A stretch of 64,000 bases of DNA from Oscillospiraceae bacterium. GTDB taxonomy: Bacteria; Bacillota; Clostridia; Oscillospirales; Acutalibacteraceae. Below are positions 36,021 through 45,718 of the stretch, in pieces. The notes beneath the pieces were generated by a model. It had not been told where the DNA came from, did not search any database, and worked only from the letters and a program-made list of their open reading frames with translations. The stretch is taken from assembly GCA_031288555.1 (NCBI GenBank), contig JAITRE010000002.1:1-64000 (forward strand), written 5' to 3'. A program made the translations under genes and the position numbers. The first letter of the stretch is position 1; every line of letters begins with the position of its first letter.

Positions 36021-38420
36021 TTGTCTCAAAAAAAAAATTTAAAATCTGCTGATAAAAATAATAACATTAATTTAAACAACACTTCATTAAAAAAGAAAAA
36101 TAGTTCAAAAAAAATTGCTTATCAAAATCAAAAGAGTCAAATTAATGCTATTTTAATTTTTGCCGCTTCCGTATTGTTGTTTTTTATAACAATATTCGAA
36201 GGTGAAAGTATTTGGAGTTTTCTGCACAGCGTTATATGGGGATTATTTGGTTTTGGATCTATTTTATGGTCTATTTTGCCGTTGGGAATTGCAATTAATA
36301 TATCTATTGAAAAATCTGAGTTGGAAATAATTCAAAAAAAAATGATTATGCTGGTTTTTGTTAATATTTTTTTATGTACTACTTTATATATTTTTACTGA
36401 CACAGTTTTTGCTGGGAATATTTTAAGTTATCCAGAAGAACTTTTAAATCTTTATAAAAGAGGTACTCAAAAACATGGTTTAGGTTTTTTTGGCGGATTG
36501 TTTGGTATGCCACTTTTTTATTTATTTGGGACTATTGGCTCTAAGATAATAAGTATTGTTATTTTATTTATAGTTTCTATGTTTTTAACAGGTACAAGCC
36601 TTTTTGAGTTTTTAACTAAAATTAATAATTTTTTTATTTTTACAAAAAGAATATTTAAAAAAATGTTCGAAATGAAGAACGATGGTAATTCAGATGTTGT
36701 TTTAAACTCTTCTTTATCGAATAATTTTAGCGATAAGAACAAAAACTTTAACACAGAAATTACCGAATTTGAAAATGAAGAAAAAGATATTAATGTTTTT
36801 GATACCTCTGTTTTAAATTCTAAAAATAGTTTTCGAAAAGAACCAAAAATTCTTCCTTTAAGTATTAATGTAGATTTTGCTGAAGCGAAGCAAAATGGGG
36901 ATTATTGTTTTCCGCCAATAGGTCTTCTTTGCGAATCTTTAACGACAGACCAAAAAGATATTGCTCAAGAATTGCAAACAAACGGTCAAATGCTTGTGGC
37001 TACACTTAATGATTTTGGAGTTCAAACTCGTATAGTAGATATATGCAGAGGCCCGAGCGTGACAAGATATGAACTTCAACCGGCTGCTGGTGTTAAAATA
37101 AGTAAAATTACAAATCTCTCGGATGATATAGCATTAAACTTAGCGGCTTCTGGTGTTAGAATAGAAGCTCCTATTCCTTTAAAGTCTGCAGTAGGAGTTG
37201 AAATTCCGAATAAAATTGTAAGTACTGTAAATATGAGGGAGCTTGTTTTTTCAAAAGAGTTTTCTTCTCAAAAAAGTAAATTAACTGTCATACTTGGAAG
37301 AGATATTGCTGGAAATGTTGCTTTGGCTGACCTTGCAAAAATGCCTCATTTATTAATTGCTGGTTCCACTGGATCTGGAAAATCTGTGTGCATAAATTCA
37401 TTCTTAATTAGTTTGATCTACAAAGCGACTCCCAGTGAAATTCGATTTTTAATGATAGATCCTAAAGTTGTTGAACTTTTAATATATAACGGTATTCCTC
37501 ATCTTTTAGTTCCGGTGGTTACAGATCCACGTAAGGCGGCAGGAGCTTTGTCTTGGGCTGTAAGTGAAATGCTTAAGCGATATAAATTGTTTGCGCAGAA
37601 TAATGTTAGAGATATTTTTTCTTACAATAAAATGATTAAAAAAAAGATTAATTTACAAAAAACTAGTGCAGATAAAATTTTAAAAGTTATTAAAAAAGAA
37701 GATAATATTGGCAATAAAGAAGAGTTTGAATTAATTCCTCAAATTGTTATAGTAATTGATGAATTAGCAGATTTAATGATGGTTGCTCCTCGCGAAGTGG
37801 AAGATTCTATTTGCAGATTGGCGCAAATGGCGAGGGCTGCTGGAATGCATCTTGTTATAGCCACACAACGTCCGTCTGTTGACGTTATAACTGGAATTAT
37901 AAAGGCTAACATTCCAAGCAGAATTGCCCTTGCTGTATCATCTCAAGTAGATTCTAGAACCATAATTGATACTGTTGGTGCTGAAAAACTTTTGGGTAGA
38001 GGAGATATGCTTTTTTCCCCTATTGGTGTTCAAAAACCTATAAGAATACAAGGTTGTTTTGTTACCGACAAAGAAATTGAAGCTATTATTGAATTTATAA
38101 AGAAAAAAGATGAAAACGATTATGATCAAAAGGTTATTGACGAAATAGAAAAGAAGTCTATTGAAGAGAAAAATATCGAAAATTCTGATAAAGAAAATAC
38201 TGCTGAAGATCCTATGTTTAAAGAAGCGGTTAGATGTGTTGTGGAATTAAATAAAGCTTCTACTTCTCTTTTGCAAAGAAAATTAAGACTTGGTTATGCT
38301 AGAGCAGGACGTTTAATTGATCAAATGGAAGAAAAAGGAATTGTTGGTCCAGCAGATGGTGCCAAAGCAAGACGAATTTTGATTAGTAAGCGAGAGTTTT
38401 TGGAATTTATATCAAAATAG
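36021..38420 (+). CDS. FtsK/SpoIIIE DNA translocase
   Basis: A hexameric ATPase that pumps chromosomal DNA at the septum. Of 799 residues, about the first 200 hold four membrane helices. An acidic linker and the alpha domain (LNDFGVQTRIVDICRGPSVTRYELQPA) follow. The motor has Walker A GSTGSGKSV and Walker B IVIVIDELADLMM, plus RLAQMARAAGMHLVIATQRPS. The C-terminal winged-helix gamma domain (QRKLRLGYARAGRLIDQMEEKGIVG) reads orientation sequences. TTG start. The single copy here does not show whether the role is vegetative or in sporulation. Confidence 0.95.
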   Translation: MSQKKNLKSADKNNNINLNNTSLKKKNSSKKIAYQNQKSQINAILIFAASVLLFFITIFEGESIWSFLHSVIWGLFGFGSILWSILPLGIAINISIEKSELEIIQKKMIMLVFVNIFLCTTLYIFTDTVFAGNILSYPEELLNLYKRGTQKHGLGFFGGLFGMPLFYLFGTIGSKIISIVILFIVSMFLTGTSLFEFLTKINNFFIFTKRIFKKMFEMKNDGNSDVVLNSSLSNNFSDKNKNFNTEITEFENEEKDINVFDTSVLNSKNSFRKEPKILPLSINVDFAEAKQNGDYCFPPIGLLCESLTTDQKDIAQELQTNGQMLVATLNDFGVQTRIVDICRGPSVTRYELQPAAGVKISKITNLSDDIALNLAASGVRIEAPIPLKSAVGVEIPNKIVSTVNMRELVFSKEFSSQKSKLTVILGRDIAGNVALADLAKMPHLLIAGSTGSGKSVCINSFLISLIYKATPSEIRFLMIDPKVVELLIYNGIPHLLVPVVTDPRKAAGALSWAVSEMLKRYKLFAQNNVRDIFSYNKMIKKKINLQKTSADKILKVIKKEDNIGNKEEFELIPQIVIVIDELADLMMVAPREVEDSICRLAQMARAAGMHLVIATQRPSVDVITGIIKANIPSRIALAVSSQVDSRTIIDTVGAEKLLGRGDMLFSPIGVQKPIRIQGCFVTDKEIEAIIEFIKKKDENDYDQKVIDEIEKKSIEEKNIENSDKENTAEDPMFKEAVRCVVELNKASTSLLQRKLRLGYARAGRLIDQMEEKGIVGPADGAKARRILISKREFLEFISK

Positions 38421-38665
38421 TTGTTTTATAAGCTAGTTTGTTTAAATTAAAATTTTTATTTTAAAATTTTGCAATTATGAGAGTATTTAAATATTTAATA
38501 TTAAATTTTTTATTTTTAAGTACAAAATAAGTTTTAAAATTTTTAGAGCTTAGTTTTTAACTGTTTTTGTATTTACATTTAATTTGTGCTGTAAAGTATT
38601 TTTGCGCTAATAATTTTATTAATGTTTATTTTTTCGCTTTAAATATTAAATTTTTTAAGGAGAAT

Positions 38666-39592
38666 ATGATGCGAAGAAAAAGATGTAGAAAAATTAGATT
38701 GTCTATATTTTTAACTTTTATTGCGATTGCAATTTTTTTTATTTTTAATCAACATAATTTTTTAAATTTTCCTTTTATCGATAAAACTCTGAATACAGAT
38801 TTTAAAAATAATTTTTCAAACAACGAAAGTCTTATAAATATTCATATTTTGGATGTTGGCAAAGCTGATAGTATATATATTAATTGTGAAGAAAAAAACA
38901 TTTTAATTGATGCAAGTGAATACGTAACACGAGAAAAAGTAGTTAACTATTTAAAGCGTTTTAATGTTAAAAATTTTGATTTAGTCGTTGCTACTCACCC
39001 TCATAGTGACCATATAGGTGGGATGTCTGAAATTATTAAACGTTTTTCTATAGATAAATTTTTAATGCCTAAGATTCCTGAAGAAAATATACCAACATCT
39101 AAAACTTATGAGCACATGCTTCGCTTTTTAAAAGAGAAGAAAGTTTTGGTTGAATATCCTTTTTGCGGGGACACTTTTTTTGTTGGACCTTTAAAAATAA
39201 ATATTTTAGCTCCGTGTAAAAAATCTTATGAAAATTTAAACAATTATTCTATTGTACTTTGTGTGAATTTTAAAGATAAAAATTTTTTATTTATGGGAGA
39301 TGCTGAGAAAGAATCAGAAAATGATATTTTGTCAAGTGGACTAAATTTGAAATCTGATTTTATAAAAATAGGTCATCACGGGAGCAAAACTTCAACAAAT
39401 GAAAAATTTTTAAACAAAGTTCTTCCTAAATTTGCGGCAATTTCAACCGTCAGTAATTCAAGAATAGAAAGTGTTCTTTCGAAGCTTAAAATTAAAAAAA
39501 CTAAAGTTTTCAGAACAGATATAAATGGAACAATTATTTTTTCAAGTGACGGAGGAGATATTAAAGTAAGTGTTGAAAAAACAGCTAATTGA
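38666..39592 (+). CDS. ComEC-type metallo-beta-lactamase-fold protein
   Basis: A 308-residue protein with one N-terminal membrane helix (LSIFLTFIAIAIFFIF) and an extracytoplasmic MBL domain like the C-terminal domain of ComEC/Rec2: HILDVGKADSIYI, ILIDASEY, the metal motif THPHSDHIGG, FLFMGDAEKESE and IGHHGSKTS. ComEC uses this domain to degrade the non-transforming DNA strand; the stand-alone proteins are common in Clostridia with unsettled function. The frame opens earlier at 38567, but AAGGAGA stands right before the ATG pair at 38666/38669. It follows ftsK by 245 bases. Confidence 0.85.
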   Translation: MMRRKRCRKIRLSIFLTFIAIAIFFIFNQHNFLNFPFIDKTLNTDFKNNFSNNESLINIHILDVGKADSIYINCEEKNILIDASEYVTREKVVNYLKRFNVKNFDLVVATHPHSDHIGGMSEIIKRFSIDKFLMPKIPEENIPTSKTYEHMLRFLKEKKVLVEYPFCGDTFFVGPLKINILAPCKKSYENLNNYSIVLCVNFKDKNFLFMGDAEKESENDILSSGLNLKSDFIKIGHHGSKTSTNEKFLNKVLPKFAAISTVSNSRIESVLSKLKIKKTKVFRTDINGTIIFSSDGGDIKVSVEKTAN

Positions 39593-39774
39593 GAATTTTA
39601 TAAATTAATTTAGTTAGATTTAACATTAATTTTTTAAAAGATTTTGTGAATTTATTAAGTAAAAAATATTGCTGTTTATTGTGTTAGTTTTAAAGAAAAG
39701 TTTTGCTATAAATATAATGCACATAAGCTTAGTAATTTAACTTTAGCAATTTAAAATTTATTATTAAATTAAAT

Positions 39775-39802
39775 TTGACTTTGATATTTTTCCTGGTATA
39801 AA
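39775..39802 (+). promoter_or_regulatory. Promoter of the bacteriocin-like cassette
   Basis: TTGACT (39775-39780) and TATAAA (39797-39802) are 16 bases apart. The TGG before the hexamer makes an extended -10. It lies about 80 bases before the signal-peptide frame. Confidence 0.7.
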
Positions 39803-39880
39803 ATACTAATGAGATGACAAAAAAGCAGAAAAGTGTTGGGAGGCAGTTGAGTTTATGCACATTGAAAATGGAGGGGTTTT

Positions 39881-40275
39881 ATGTTTAAAAAATTTTTTGT
39901 TTTTTTGATTATGCTTTGCACTTTAGGTATGGTACATAATGAGAATGCCCAGGCTTTTGAATTTTAAGCTTTCTTTTAATATAGAAGAAAGGCAGTTTAT
40001 GGTAAAAAGCTGGACGGGTATTAATGGAGTTTGGCCTCCTTGGGATTTGCCTAAATTTTGTCACGTAGAGTCATGTATAAGTCACAATTATGAAGGCGGT
40101 TCTCACATGGTGCGATCATTATGTAAGATGTTACCTTGGTGACTTTAAAGAAGATAGCGGTAGGTGCCCTTCGAAAAGAATTATGAACGGTTTTTGTTCT
40201 GGTTGGTACAGAGCAGGAGCTAATTCAAACGGTAGATGCAGTTATGGCACAGGATATGCTTTTTACGGTAAATGA
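39881..40275 (+). pseudogene. Lactococcin-972-like secreted peptide, broken by two frameshifts
   Basis: The ATG at 39881 follows GGAGGGG and opens a signal peptide (KKFFVFLIMLCTLGMV, then ENAQA) that stops at 39967. The continuation lies in frame 3 (about 39960-40105) and then frame 1 (about 40090-40275). Joined, the mature part would be about 100 residues, Trp/Cys/Gly-rich: VKSWTGINGVWPPW, a CHVESCISHNYEGGSH stretch, WCDHYVRC, SGRCPSKR, GFCSGWYRAGANSNGRC and a YGTGYAFYGK end. The signal peptide, SxNY...H stretch and aromatic-Gly tail resemble lactococcin-972-family bacteriocins. That family is typically followed by a membrane protein and an ABC ATPase, as here. The many cysteines are atypical. 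Sequencing errors or two separate peptides are alternatives. Confidence 0.5.
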
Positions 40276-40389
40276 AGATTAGATTTTTAAAATTTAGTTT
40301 ATTTTTTTAAAAAAAGATTAGTGTATTTTTTTACATTTAAATTAGTTGTGAGTTGTTTAAAATATCGTTTTTAAATTATTAAAAATGAG

Positions 40390-41415
40390 GTGGTTTTGGT
40401 ATTTTTCAGAATTAAAAATTTGAAATTTTTATTTTTTTGTTTTGTTTTTATATCTTTTGTAATCAACATATATTTATCAGCATTGGTTCACTCTTGTTGC
40501 AATAAAAAAGAAGAAATACCTGCAATTTTGGAAAATTCATACGACGTTCATTTTTCAAATTGTCTTGTTAAGAATGAGGATATTTTTTGTTTTTTAGAAA
40601 GTTATTGTGATGATATAGTAATTTTTAAGAGAAGTGGAGGAATTTACTTTAATAAAAGGTTGCACCCTGGTTTAGTTAAAGTTTTTGATAAACTTATAAC
40701 GAGACAAGATATAAAAGAACAGAAAAATTTAATTTTAAAGAACAACAAAAAATCTCAAGTGAATCAATCGGATTATGTAATTTCAACGGAGTATGTTTTG
40801 TCGGGGCATTTTGAAAATGAAAATTTACCTAGAATTGTATATACATTGTTTCCAAAAAATGCAAATGAGCTGTTTTCTCTTAATGATGGGTTTACTATCT
40901 GGTCTCAAAAAGATACTTTAAAATTTTTAAATGATTTGCGTGATTTTTTAAATTCGAAACAAGGTTCAGAAAATGCAAAAGCCACGGTAATTAAAAATCC
41001 TACTGGTATTGAGATATTTTTTTCAACACTAAGAGAAAATTTTTCTTTAATTGTGGTTTCTTTTTTGGTATTTTTTCTATTGCTTTTAAATAGCTTAAAT
41101 TCTACTAAATATTGGCTTGAGAAACAAAAAATGATGTTAGGAGTAAAGCGACTGGGTGGTGCTTCTAAAAATAAGATTTTTTTAGAAGTTCTTATGAAAT
41201 ATTTTTTAACTTTAACTGTAAGCTTTTTGACGGGTTCTATTGGTTTTTTATTAGTAGGAAATTTAGATTTTTTTAAAAGTAAAGGAGTGAATTTTTTCAC
41301 AAGTTCATTTTTAATATCGTATTTTTTTCTTTTAATGTTTGGTATTTTTATTGCCATTCCTATTTTAATAAAATATTGTAAAATTCCTATAAAAACTATG
41401 TTGAATAACGATTAA
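40390..41415 (+). CDS. FtsX-like permease, bacteriocin-type ABC exporter, part 1
   Basis: A 341-residue membrane protein: one N-terminal helix (LKFLFFCFVFISFVINIYL), an external domain of about 180 residues, then three helices near residues 210-335 (LIVVSFLVFFLLLLNSL; YFLTLTVSFLTGSIGFLLVG; FFLLMFGIFIAIPILI). This is the MacB/FtsX permease layout. It is followed by a second such protein and an ATPase. In lactococcin-972 systems one longer integral membrane protein usually stands here, so this may be a split version. Start is GTG at 40390 or TTG at 40396. Its likely role is export of, or immunity to, the adjacent peptide. Confidence 0.75.
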   Translation: MVLVFFRIKNLKFLFFCFVFISFVINIYLSALVHSCCNKKEEIPAILENSYDVHFSNCLVKNEDIFCFLESYCDDIVIFKRSGGIYFNKRLHPGLVKVFDKLITRQDIKEQKNLILKNNKKSQVNQSDYVISTEYVLSGHFENENLPRIVYTLFPKNANELFSLNDGFTIWSQKDTLKFLNDLRDFLNSKQGSENAKATVIKNPTGIEIFFSTLRENFSLIVVSFLVFFLLLLNSLNSTKYWLEKQKMMLGVKRLGGASKNKIFLEVLMKYFLTLTVSFLTGSIGFLLVGNLDFFKSKGVNFFTSSFLISYFFLLMFGIFIAIPILIKYCKIPIKTMLNND

Positions 41416-41490
41416 TTATTTTTGGCAAAAAATTTTTTAAAGAATTGTTTTTAGAAAAAAGTAGTAAGAAGGGAATTGTTGTAGAAATTT

Positions 41491-42729
41491 ATGAAAAATG
41501 AAATTTATTATGCATTTAAAGAATTTTTAAAACATCCTACATCATTTTTAGCTTTAGCAGCTCAAATGTTTATTTCTTTTTATTTACTCTTTTATGGACT
41601 ATATTCTACTTTTAATCTTACTGAAGAAAATAATAAAATCAAAAAGCTTGCAGAAACCAAAAATGGCTATTGTTTGTTTTCAAGTACTGATGATGGAACT
41701 TTTTTTGCTAACTTTGATTTTAAAAAAAATGGAAAAGAGAAACTTCAAGAAATGTATAGCTTTTTAAACAATAATCAAAATTTTAAATTATTGACTTCTA
41801 GAATAAAATTTTTTCCAAGTTTTCCAAGTGATCGTTTGAGGAATTTTTCGAATTCTAAGGATTTATCTTGTGTTTTTGTAAATAAAAACTTTAAAGATGT
41901 ATTTGATTTAAGGTGCAAAGAAGGTGAGTTTTTAGATGATAAAGATTTTGAATACAAAGATAAGTCTTTGTTTATTGTTTTGGGAAATGCATTCAAAAAT
42001 TATTTTAAGGTAGGCGAAAAAATAAAAATTTCTGATACAGGAATGAGCTTTTTTCCAGATGAAGGAAGAAACATGGAGCTTACTGTGAAAGGATTTTTAG
42101 AGCATAACTCTTATTTTTTACAATTTAGTAATGGAGATAATTTTGTTAACTTAGACAAGATGATAATTTTTCCTTTAAATTCTAATATGACTGGCAATCC
42201 TTTTTTTGAAAGACCTCAGGGTGTACTTGACGAGTGCATTTGTTTAACTACTATAATGACTGACGATATTGACAAAAGTTTTGATGAAATAAATAAATTT
42301 GCTTTTGATAAAAAAATTTATACTTACAGTAATTTTTATTCTTGGAAAAATTATAGTCAAGATATTATAAAAACAAGTAATGATCGTGCTTTGTCTGCTT
42401 ATTTTTTATTTTTTAGTATTTCTGCTTTTGCAATAGTTAATGCTGTTCTTTCACTTTTTATGATGATTGAGAAAAGCAAATACAAAATATACGTGAATAT
42501 GCTATGTGGTTGCACGATTAAAAATATTATTTTAAGATTTGTTTTTCAAATATCTTTAACAATTTTCACTAGTTTAATTGTTTCAGCGATAGTTGTAGGA
42601 AATTTTAATATTTTATCGACTATATTTGTTGTTTTACTTAGTGTTAGTATAATATTAGCTATAAGTTTATTGGTTGTTAATAAATTAAAGAATATAAACA
42701 TAGGTCAATTAACAACTAAAAAAGATTAA
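41491..42729 (+). CDS. FtsX-like permease, bacteriocin-type ABC exporter, part 2
   Basis: A 412-residue membrane protein with an N-terminal helix (LALAAQMFISFYLLFYGLY), a large external domain (about 35-290), and three or four C-terminal helices (AYFLFFSISAFAIVNAVLSLFMMI; FQISLTIFTSLIVSAIVV; FVVLLSVSIILAISLLVV). This is again the FtsX/MacB architecture. It lies between permease 1 (75 bases upstream) and the ATPase (72 bases downstream), all in one direction, so the three probably form one transporter. The substrate is inferred from context only. The ATG is the only possible start because of an in-frame stop 9 bases upstream. Confidence 0.78.
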   Translation: MKNEIYYAFKEFLKHPTSFLALAAQMFISFYLLFYGLYSTFNLTEENNKIKKLAETKNGYCLFSSTDDGTFFANFDFKKNGKEKLQEMYSFLNNNQNFKLLTSRIKFFPSFPSDRLRNFSNSKDLSCVFVNKNFKDVFDLRCKEGEFLDDKDFEYKDKSLFIVLGNAFKNYFKVGEKIKISDTGMSFFPDEGRNMELTVKGFLEHNSYFLQFSNGDNFVNLDKMIIFPLNSNMTGNPFFERPQGVLDECICLTTIMTDDIDKSFDEINKFAFDKKIYTYSNFYSWKNYSQDIIKTSNDRALSAYFLFFSISAFAIVNAVLSLFMMIEKSKYKIYVNMLCGCTIKNIILRFVFQISLTIFTSLIVSAIVVGNFNILSTIFVVLLSVSIILAISLLVVNKLKNINIGQLTTKKD

Positions 42730-42801
42730 AGTTTCATATTTTTTAATGTGTTGTGGTTTGTGTATTTTAAAATAAAATTTATCAATTAAAGGGGTTTTTA
42801 A

Positions 42802-43509
42802 GTGCTTATAAAACTTGTTAACATTAATAAAACTTATGGTAAAAAAGAGACTTTAGTCAAAGCTCTCAAAAATATAAACATTGAAATAGAAAAAGGCGAA
42901 ATGATAGCAATAATAGGAGATTCTGGATCTGGAAAGTCTACGCTTTTAAATATAATTGGCTTAATAGACAAATGTAATCAAGGAGATTATTTTTTAAACA
43001 ATGAAAACGTAAAAGAGTTTAATGACAAAAAACTTTCGTTTTTAAGAAATAAGTATTTTGGCTTTATTATACAAAATTACGCTTTGATTAATGACTATAC
43101 GGTGTTTGAAAACGTAGAAATACCGGTAAATTATTCTTGTAATGTTAAAAATAAAAAGAATAGAATAAAATTTGTGCTAGAAAATTTGGGAATTCTTGAT
43201 AAAATAAATTCAAAAGGAAAAGAACTTTCGGGAGGGCAAAGTCAACGTGTTAGCATAGCAAGAGCTATTATAAATGACCCAGATGTAATTTTAGCCGATG
43301 AGCCGACCGGTTCCTTGGATAGAAGAACAGGAGAAAATGTTATAAAAACTTTAAAAAATATAAATGAATCATCAAAAACTGTTGTAATAGTAACTCATAA
43401 CAATGAAATTGCTGCTATTTGTGATAGAGTAATAAGGTTAGAAGACGGAGAAATTGTAGAGGATTTAAAAAACAAAAACTTTAAAAAAGAAAATTTTTAT
43501 ATAAAGTGA
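42802..43509 (+). CDS. ABC transporter ATPase of the bacteriocin-type exporter
   Basis: A 235-residue MacB/LolD-type ATPase. It has Walker A GDSGSGKSTLLNIIGL, a Q-loop IIQNYALINDYTVFENV, the signature LSGGQSQRVSIARAI, Walker B VILADEPTGSLD and the H-loop VIVTHN. GTG start, 7 bases after AAAGGGG. It energises the two FtsX-like permeases upstream. Such transporters often expel or extract peptides rather than import solutes. A second ATPase of the same type is at 61699. Confidence 0.92.
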   Translation: MLIKLVNINKTYGKKETLVKALKNINIEIEKGEMIAIIGDSGSGKSTLLNIIGLIDKCNQGDYFLNNENVKEFNDKKLSFLRNKYFGFIIQNYALINDYTVFENVEIPVNYSCNVKNKKNRIKFVLENLGILDKINSKGKELSGGQSQRVSIARAIINDPDVILADEPTGSLDRRTGENVIKTLKNINESSKTVVIVTHNNEIAAICDRVIRLEDGEIVEDLKNKNFKKENFYIK

Positions 43510-43691
43510 TAAGTTGTTTTATATATTTGACTCTTAAAAGTTTATGTGTTTTGATGTTTTATTTTTATAATTAAAATATGATTATTTAAAAGCATTAAGA
43601 TGTTTGTGAATAAAAGGCTTTTGAATTTAAAAATAAAAGCAGAAAACTTATTTTTAAAAATATTAAATGCAAAAATTATTAAAAGAAATTA

Positions 43692-43720
43692 TTGTATTAA
43701 AATAATTTTCATGTTAGAAT
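43692..43720 (+). promoter_or_regulatory. Promoter of the SRP RNA
   Basis: TTGTAT (43692-43697), 17 bases, TAGAAT (43715-43720) with an upstream TGT that makes an extended -10. The start would be near 43727. Confidence 0.7.
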
Positions 43721-43743
43721 ACTTTATAAGCATGCACTTTGGT

Positions 43744-43860
43744 ATGTGAGCAATTAGGGCCCTGTACGGCTTAGATGTCGTGAAACATGTCAGGCGGGGA
43801 ACTGAGCAGCATTAAGCGAATTTTCTTTGCGCGATATCAGAAAGTCTTGGTTGCTCACAT
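43744..43860 (+). ncRNA. ffs: Signal recognition particle RNA (short bacterial type)
   Basis: The ends pair (ATGTGAGCAA with TTGCTCACAT). The apical core reads TGTCAGGCGGGGAACTGAGC and then AGCA, with the conserved AGG, GGAA-type tetraloop region and AGCAG bulges of helix 8 that bind Ffh. At about 117 bases it lacks an Alu domain. It sits directly before dnaX, a usual place in Firmicutes. Exact ends are approximate. Confidence 0.88.
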
Positions 43861-43919
43861 GCTAGAGTGTAAGTTTATTTTTTTAGTAGTTGGGTTTTTC
43901 AAGGGGCGTTGCAATTTTA

Positions 43920-45701
43920 ATGTACAAAACTTTATATCGAAAATTTAGACCTAAATTGTTTTTAGATGTTGTTGGGCAAGAGCATGTTACAATTACATTA
44001 AAAAATGAGCTAAAATTTGGTAAAGTTTCTCACGCTTATTTATTTATTGGATCTCACGGAACAGGTAAAACAACATGTGCTAAAATTTTTGCTAAGGCAG
44101 TTAACTGTTTAAATCTCAAAGACGGCGACGCTTGTTGTGAATGTGAAGTCTGTAAATCTATAGAAAAAGAAGCTATAGATGTAACTGAGCTTGATGCTGC
44201 AAGCAATAATTCAGTTAACGACGTTAGGGCTTTGTGTGAAAATTCAAATTTTTTGCCGTCTTTTACAAAATATAGAGTTTATATAGTAGACGAAGTTCAC
44301 ATGCTTTCTAGCGGAGCTTTCGCGGCCTTGCTTAAAACTTTAGAAGAACCACCTTCTCATGTAATTTTTATTTTGGCTACAACAGAAGTTCAAAAGTTAC
44401 CTGCTACTATTCTTTCAAGATGTCAATGTTTTGAGTTTTACAAAATAAAACCTGAAATTATATCAAAAAAATTAGAACATATTTCTTCTATTGAAGGTAT
44501 AAAATTAACTAAACAAGCGTCTTTATTAATAGCAAATTATGCAAACGGCGCTTTAAGAGATGCCCTTTCTTTACTTGAAAAATTTGTAGGAACAAATGAA
44601 ATTATTACAGAAGAAGTTGCGTTTCAAACGTTAGGTTTAGTTTCTGAAGATTACTTGTATGACCTTGCTTTTAATATTGCTAAAAAAAATTCTCAAGAAA
44701 TTTTAACAATTATTTCAAAACTTTGTGATGCGTCGAAAGACGTAAAAGTGATGTGTGAGGGTCTTATAAAAATTTTTAGAGATATTATGGTGTTAAAAGT
44801 TTCAAAAGATTTTAAGAATTTAATTGTTTTAAATAGGCGAAAAGAAGATGTTTTAAATATCATGTCTTTTTTTACTATAAAAGAAATTATTCGTATTTTA
44901 AATGTACTGCAAAATTGTCTTCAAGATGTTGTTTTTAGAGGAACTAGTAGGATAGATTTTGAAGTTAGTTTAATTAGTTTGTGTAACGATGATTTTTTGA
45001 GTATGAAAGTAGATGTTAATAAATCGAATAAATATAAATTAGAAAGCAATTTGGCTTTAAATGAAAAAAAATCGAGCTCAAAAGAAAGTAAAAATGATTT
45101 TAAAGAAGAAGTTTTGAATTTTAAAAAAGGTTTAGAAAAAAAAGTTTTAAAAACTAGTGATAGTATAGATTTAAAATCCAAAAAGGACAGTATTAAAAAT
45201 AAAAGTGACGATTTTTCATTTGAAAATTTTAAAGCTTTGGATAAAATAAATAATGAGGAAAATTGTTTAGAAGAAAAAATGAAAGAAAAAGAAAAATTGG
45301 TAAAAAATAATAAAGATGTTTTATCGTCTAAAATTGATTTTGAAAAATCAAAAAAAGAAACAATTTTCAATCTTGACGATATGGAGCCTTTGAGTCTTTG
45401 GAAAGAAGTGTTGAAAAAATTAGCTTTTTCTTCAAAATTAATATATAAAGCTTTTATTAATTCCGAAGCTTATGTGAAAAACAAATCTGTTTTTATTGAT
45501 GCTCCAAAACAATTAGCTTATGATTTATTAAAAAGCAATTTGCAGAAAAATAAAATTTATAATGCTATTTTAGAAGTTACGGGAGTAGAATACGAATTAT
45601 TTCCGTATAATAATAGAAATAATAGTAAGAATGATTTATTTATTCAGAGTTTTATAAAACACGCTGAAAATTGTGGGTTTGAAGTTTTAGAGAAATATTG
45701 A
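43920..45701 (+). CDS. dnaX: DNA polymerase III gamma/tau subunit
   Basis: The ATPase of the clamp loader. It begins YKTLYRKFRPKLFLDVVGQEHV. Walker A is GSHGTGKTT, the zinc module has a DACCECEVCKSI cluster, then ELDAASNNSVNDVR, VYIVDEVHML, and the arginine-finger region with LSRCQCFEF. The last 230 residues form a Lys/Glu-rich tau-like linker and tail. The open frame begins at 43890, but AAGGGGC precedes the ATG at 43920, giving 593 residues. The order SRP RNA-dnaX-ybaB is conserved in Firmicutes; recR, the usual next gene, is missing here and uvrB follows. Confidence 0.95.
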   Translation: MYKTLYRKFRPKLFLDVVGQEHVTITLKNELKFGKVSHAYLFIGSHGTGKTTCAKIFAKAVNCLNLKDGDACCECEVCKSIEKEAIDVTELDAASNNSVNDVRALCENSNFLPSFTKYRVYIVDEVHMLSSGAFAALLKTLEEPPSHVIFILATTEVQKLPATILSRCQCFEFYKIKPEIISKKLEHISSIEGIKLTKQASLLIANYANGALRDALSLLEKFVGTNEIITEEVAFQTLGLVSEDYLYDLAFNIAKKNSQEILTIISKLCDASKDVKVMCEGLIKIFRDIMVLKVSKDFKNLIVLNRRKEDVLNIMSFFTIKEIIRILNVLQNCLQDVVFRGTSRIDFEVSLISLCNDDFLSMKVDVNKSNKYKLESNLALNEKKSSSKESKNDFKEEVLNFKKGLEKKVLKTSDSIDLKSKKDSIKNKSDDFSFENFKALDKINNEENCLEEKMKEKEKLVKNNKDVLSSKIDFEKSKKETIFNLDDMEPLSLWKEVLKKLAFSSKLIYKAFINSEAYVKNKSVFIDAPKQLAYDLLKSNLQKNKIYNAILEVTGVEYELFPYNNRNNSKNDLFIQSFIKHAENCGFEVLEKY

Positions 45702-45718
45702 AAAGGGGTTTTAAAATA

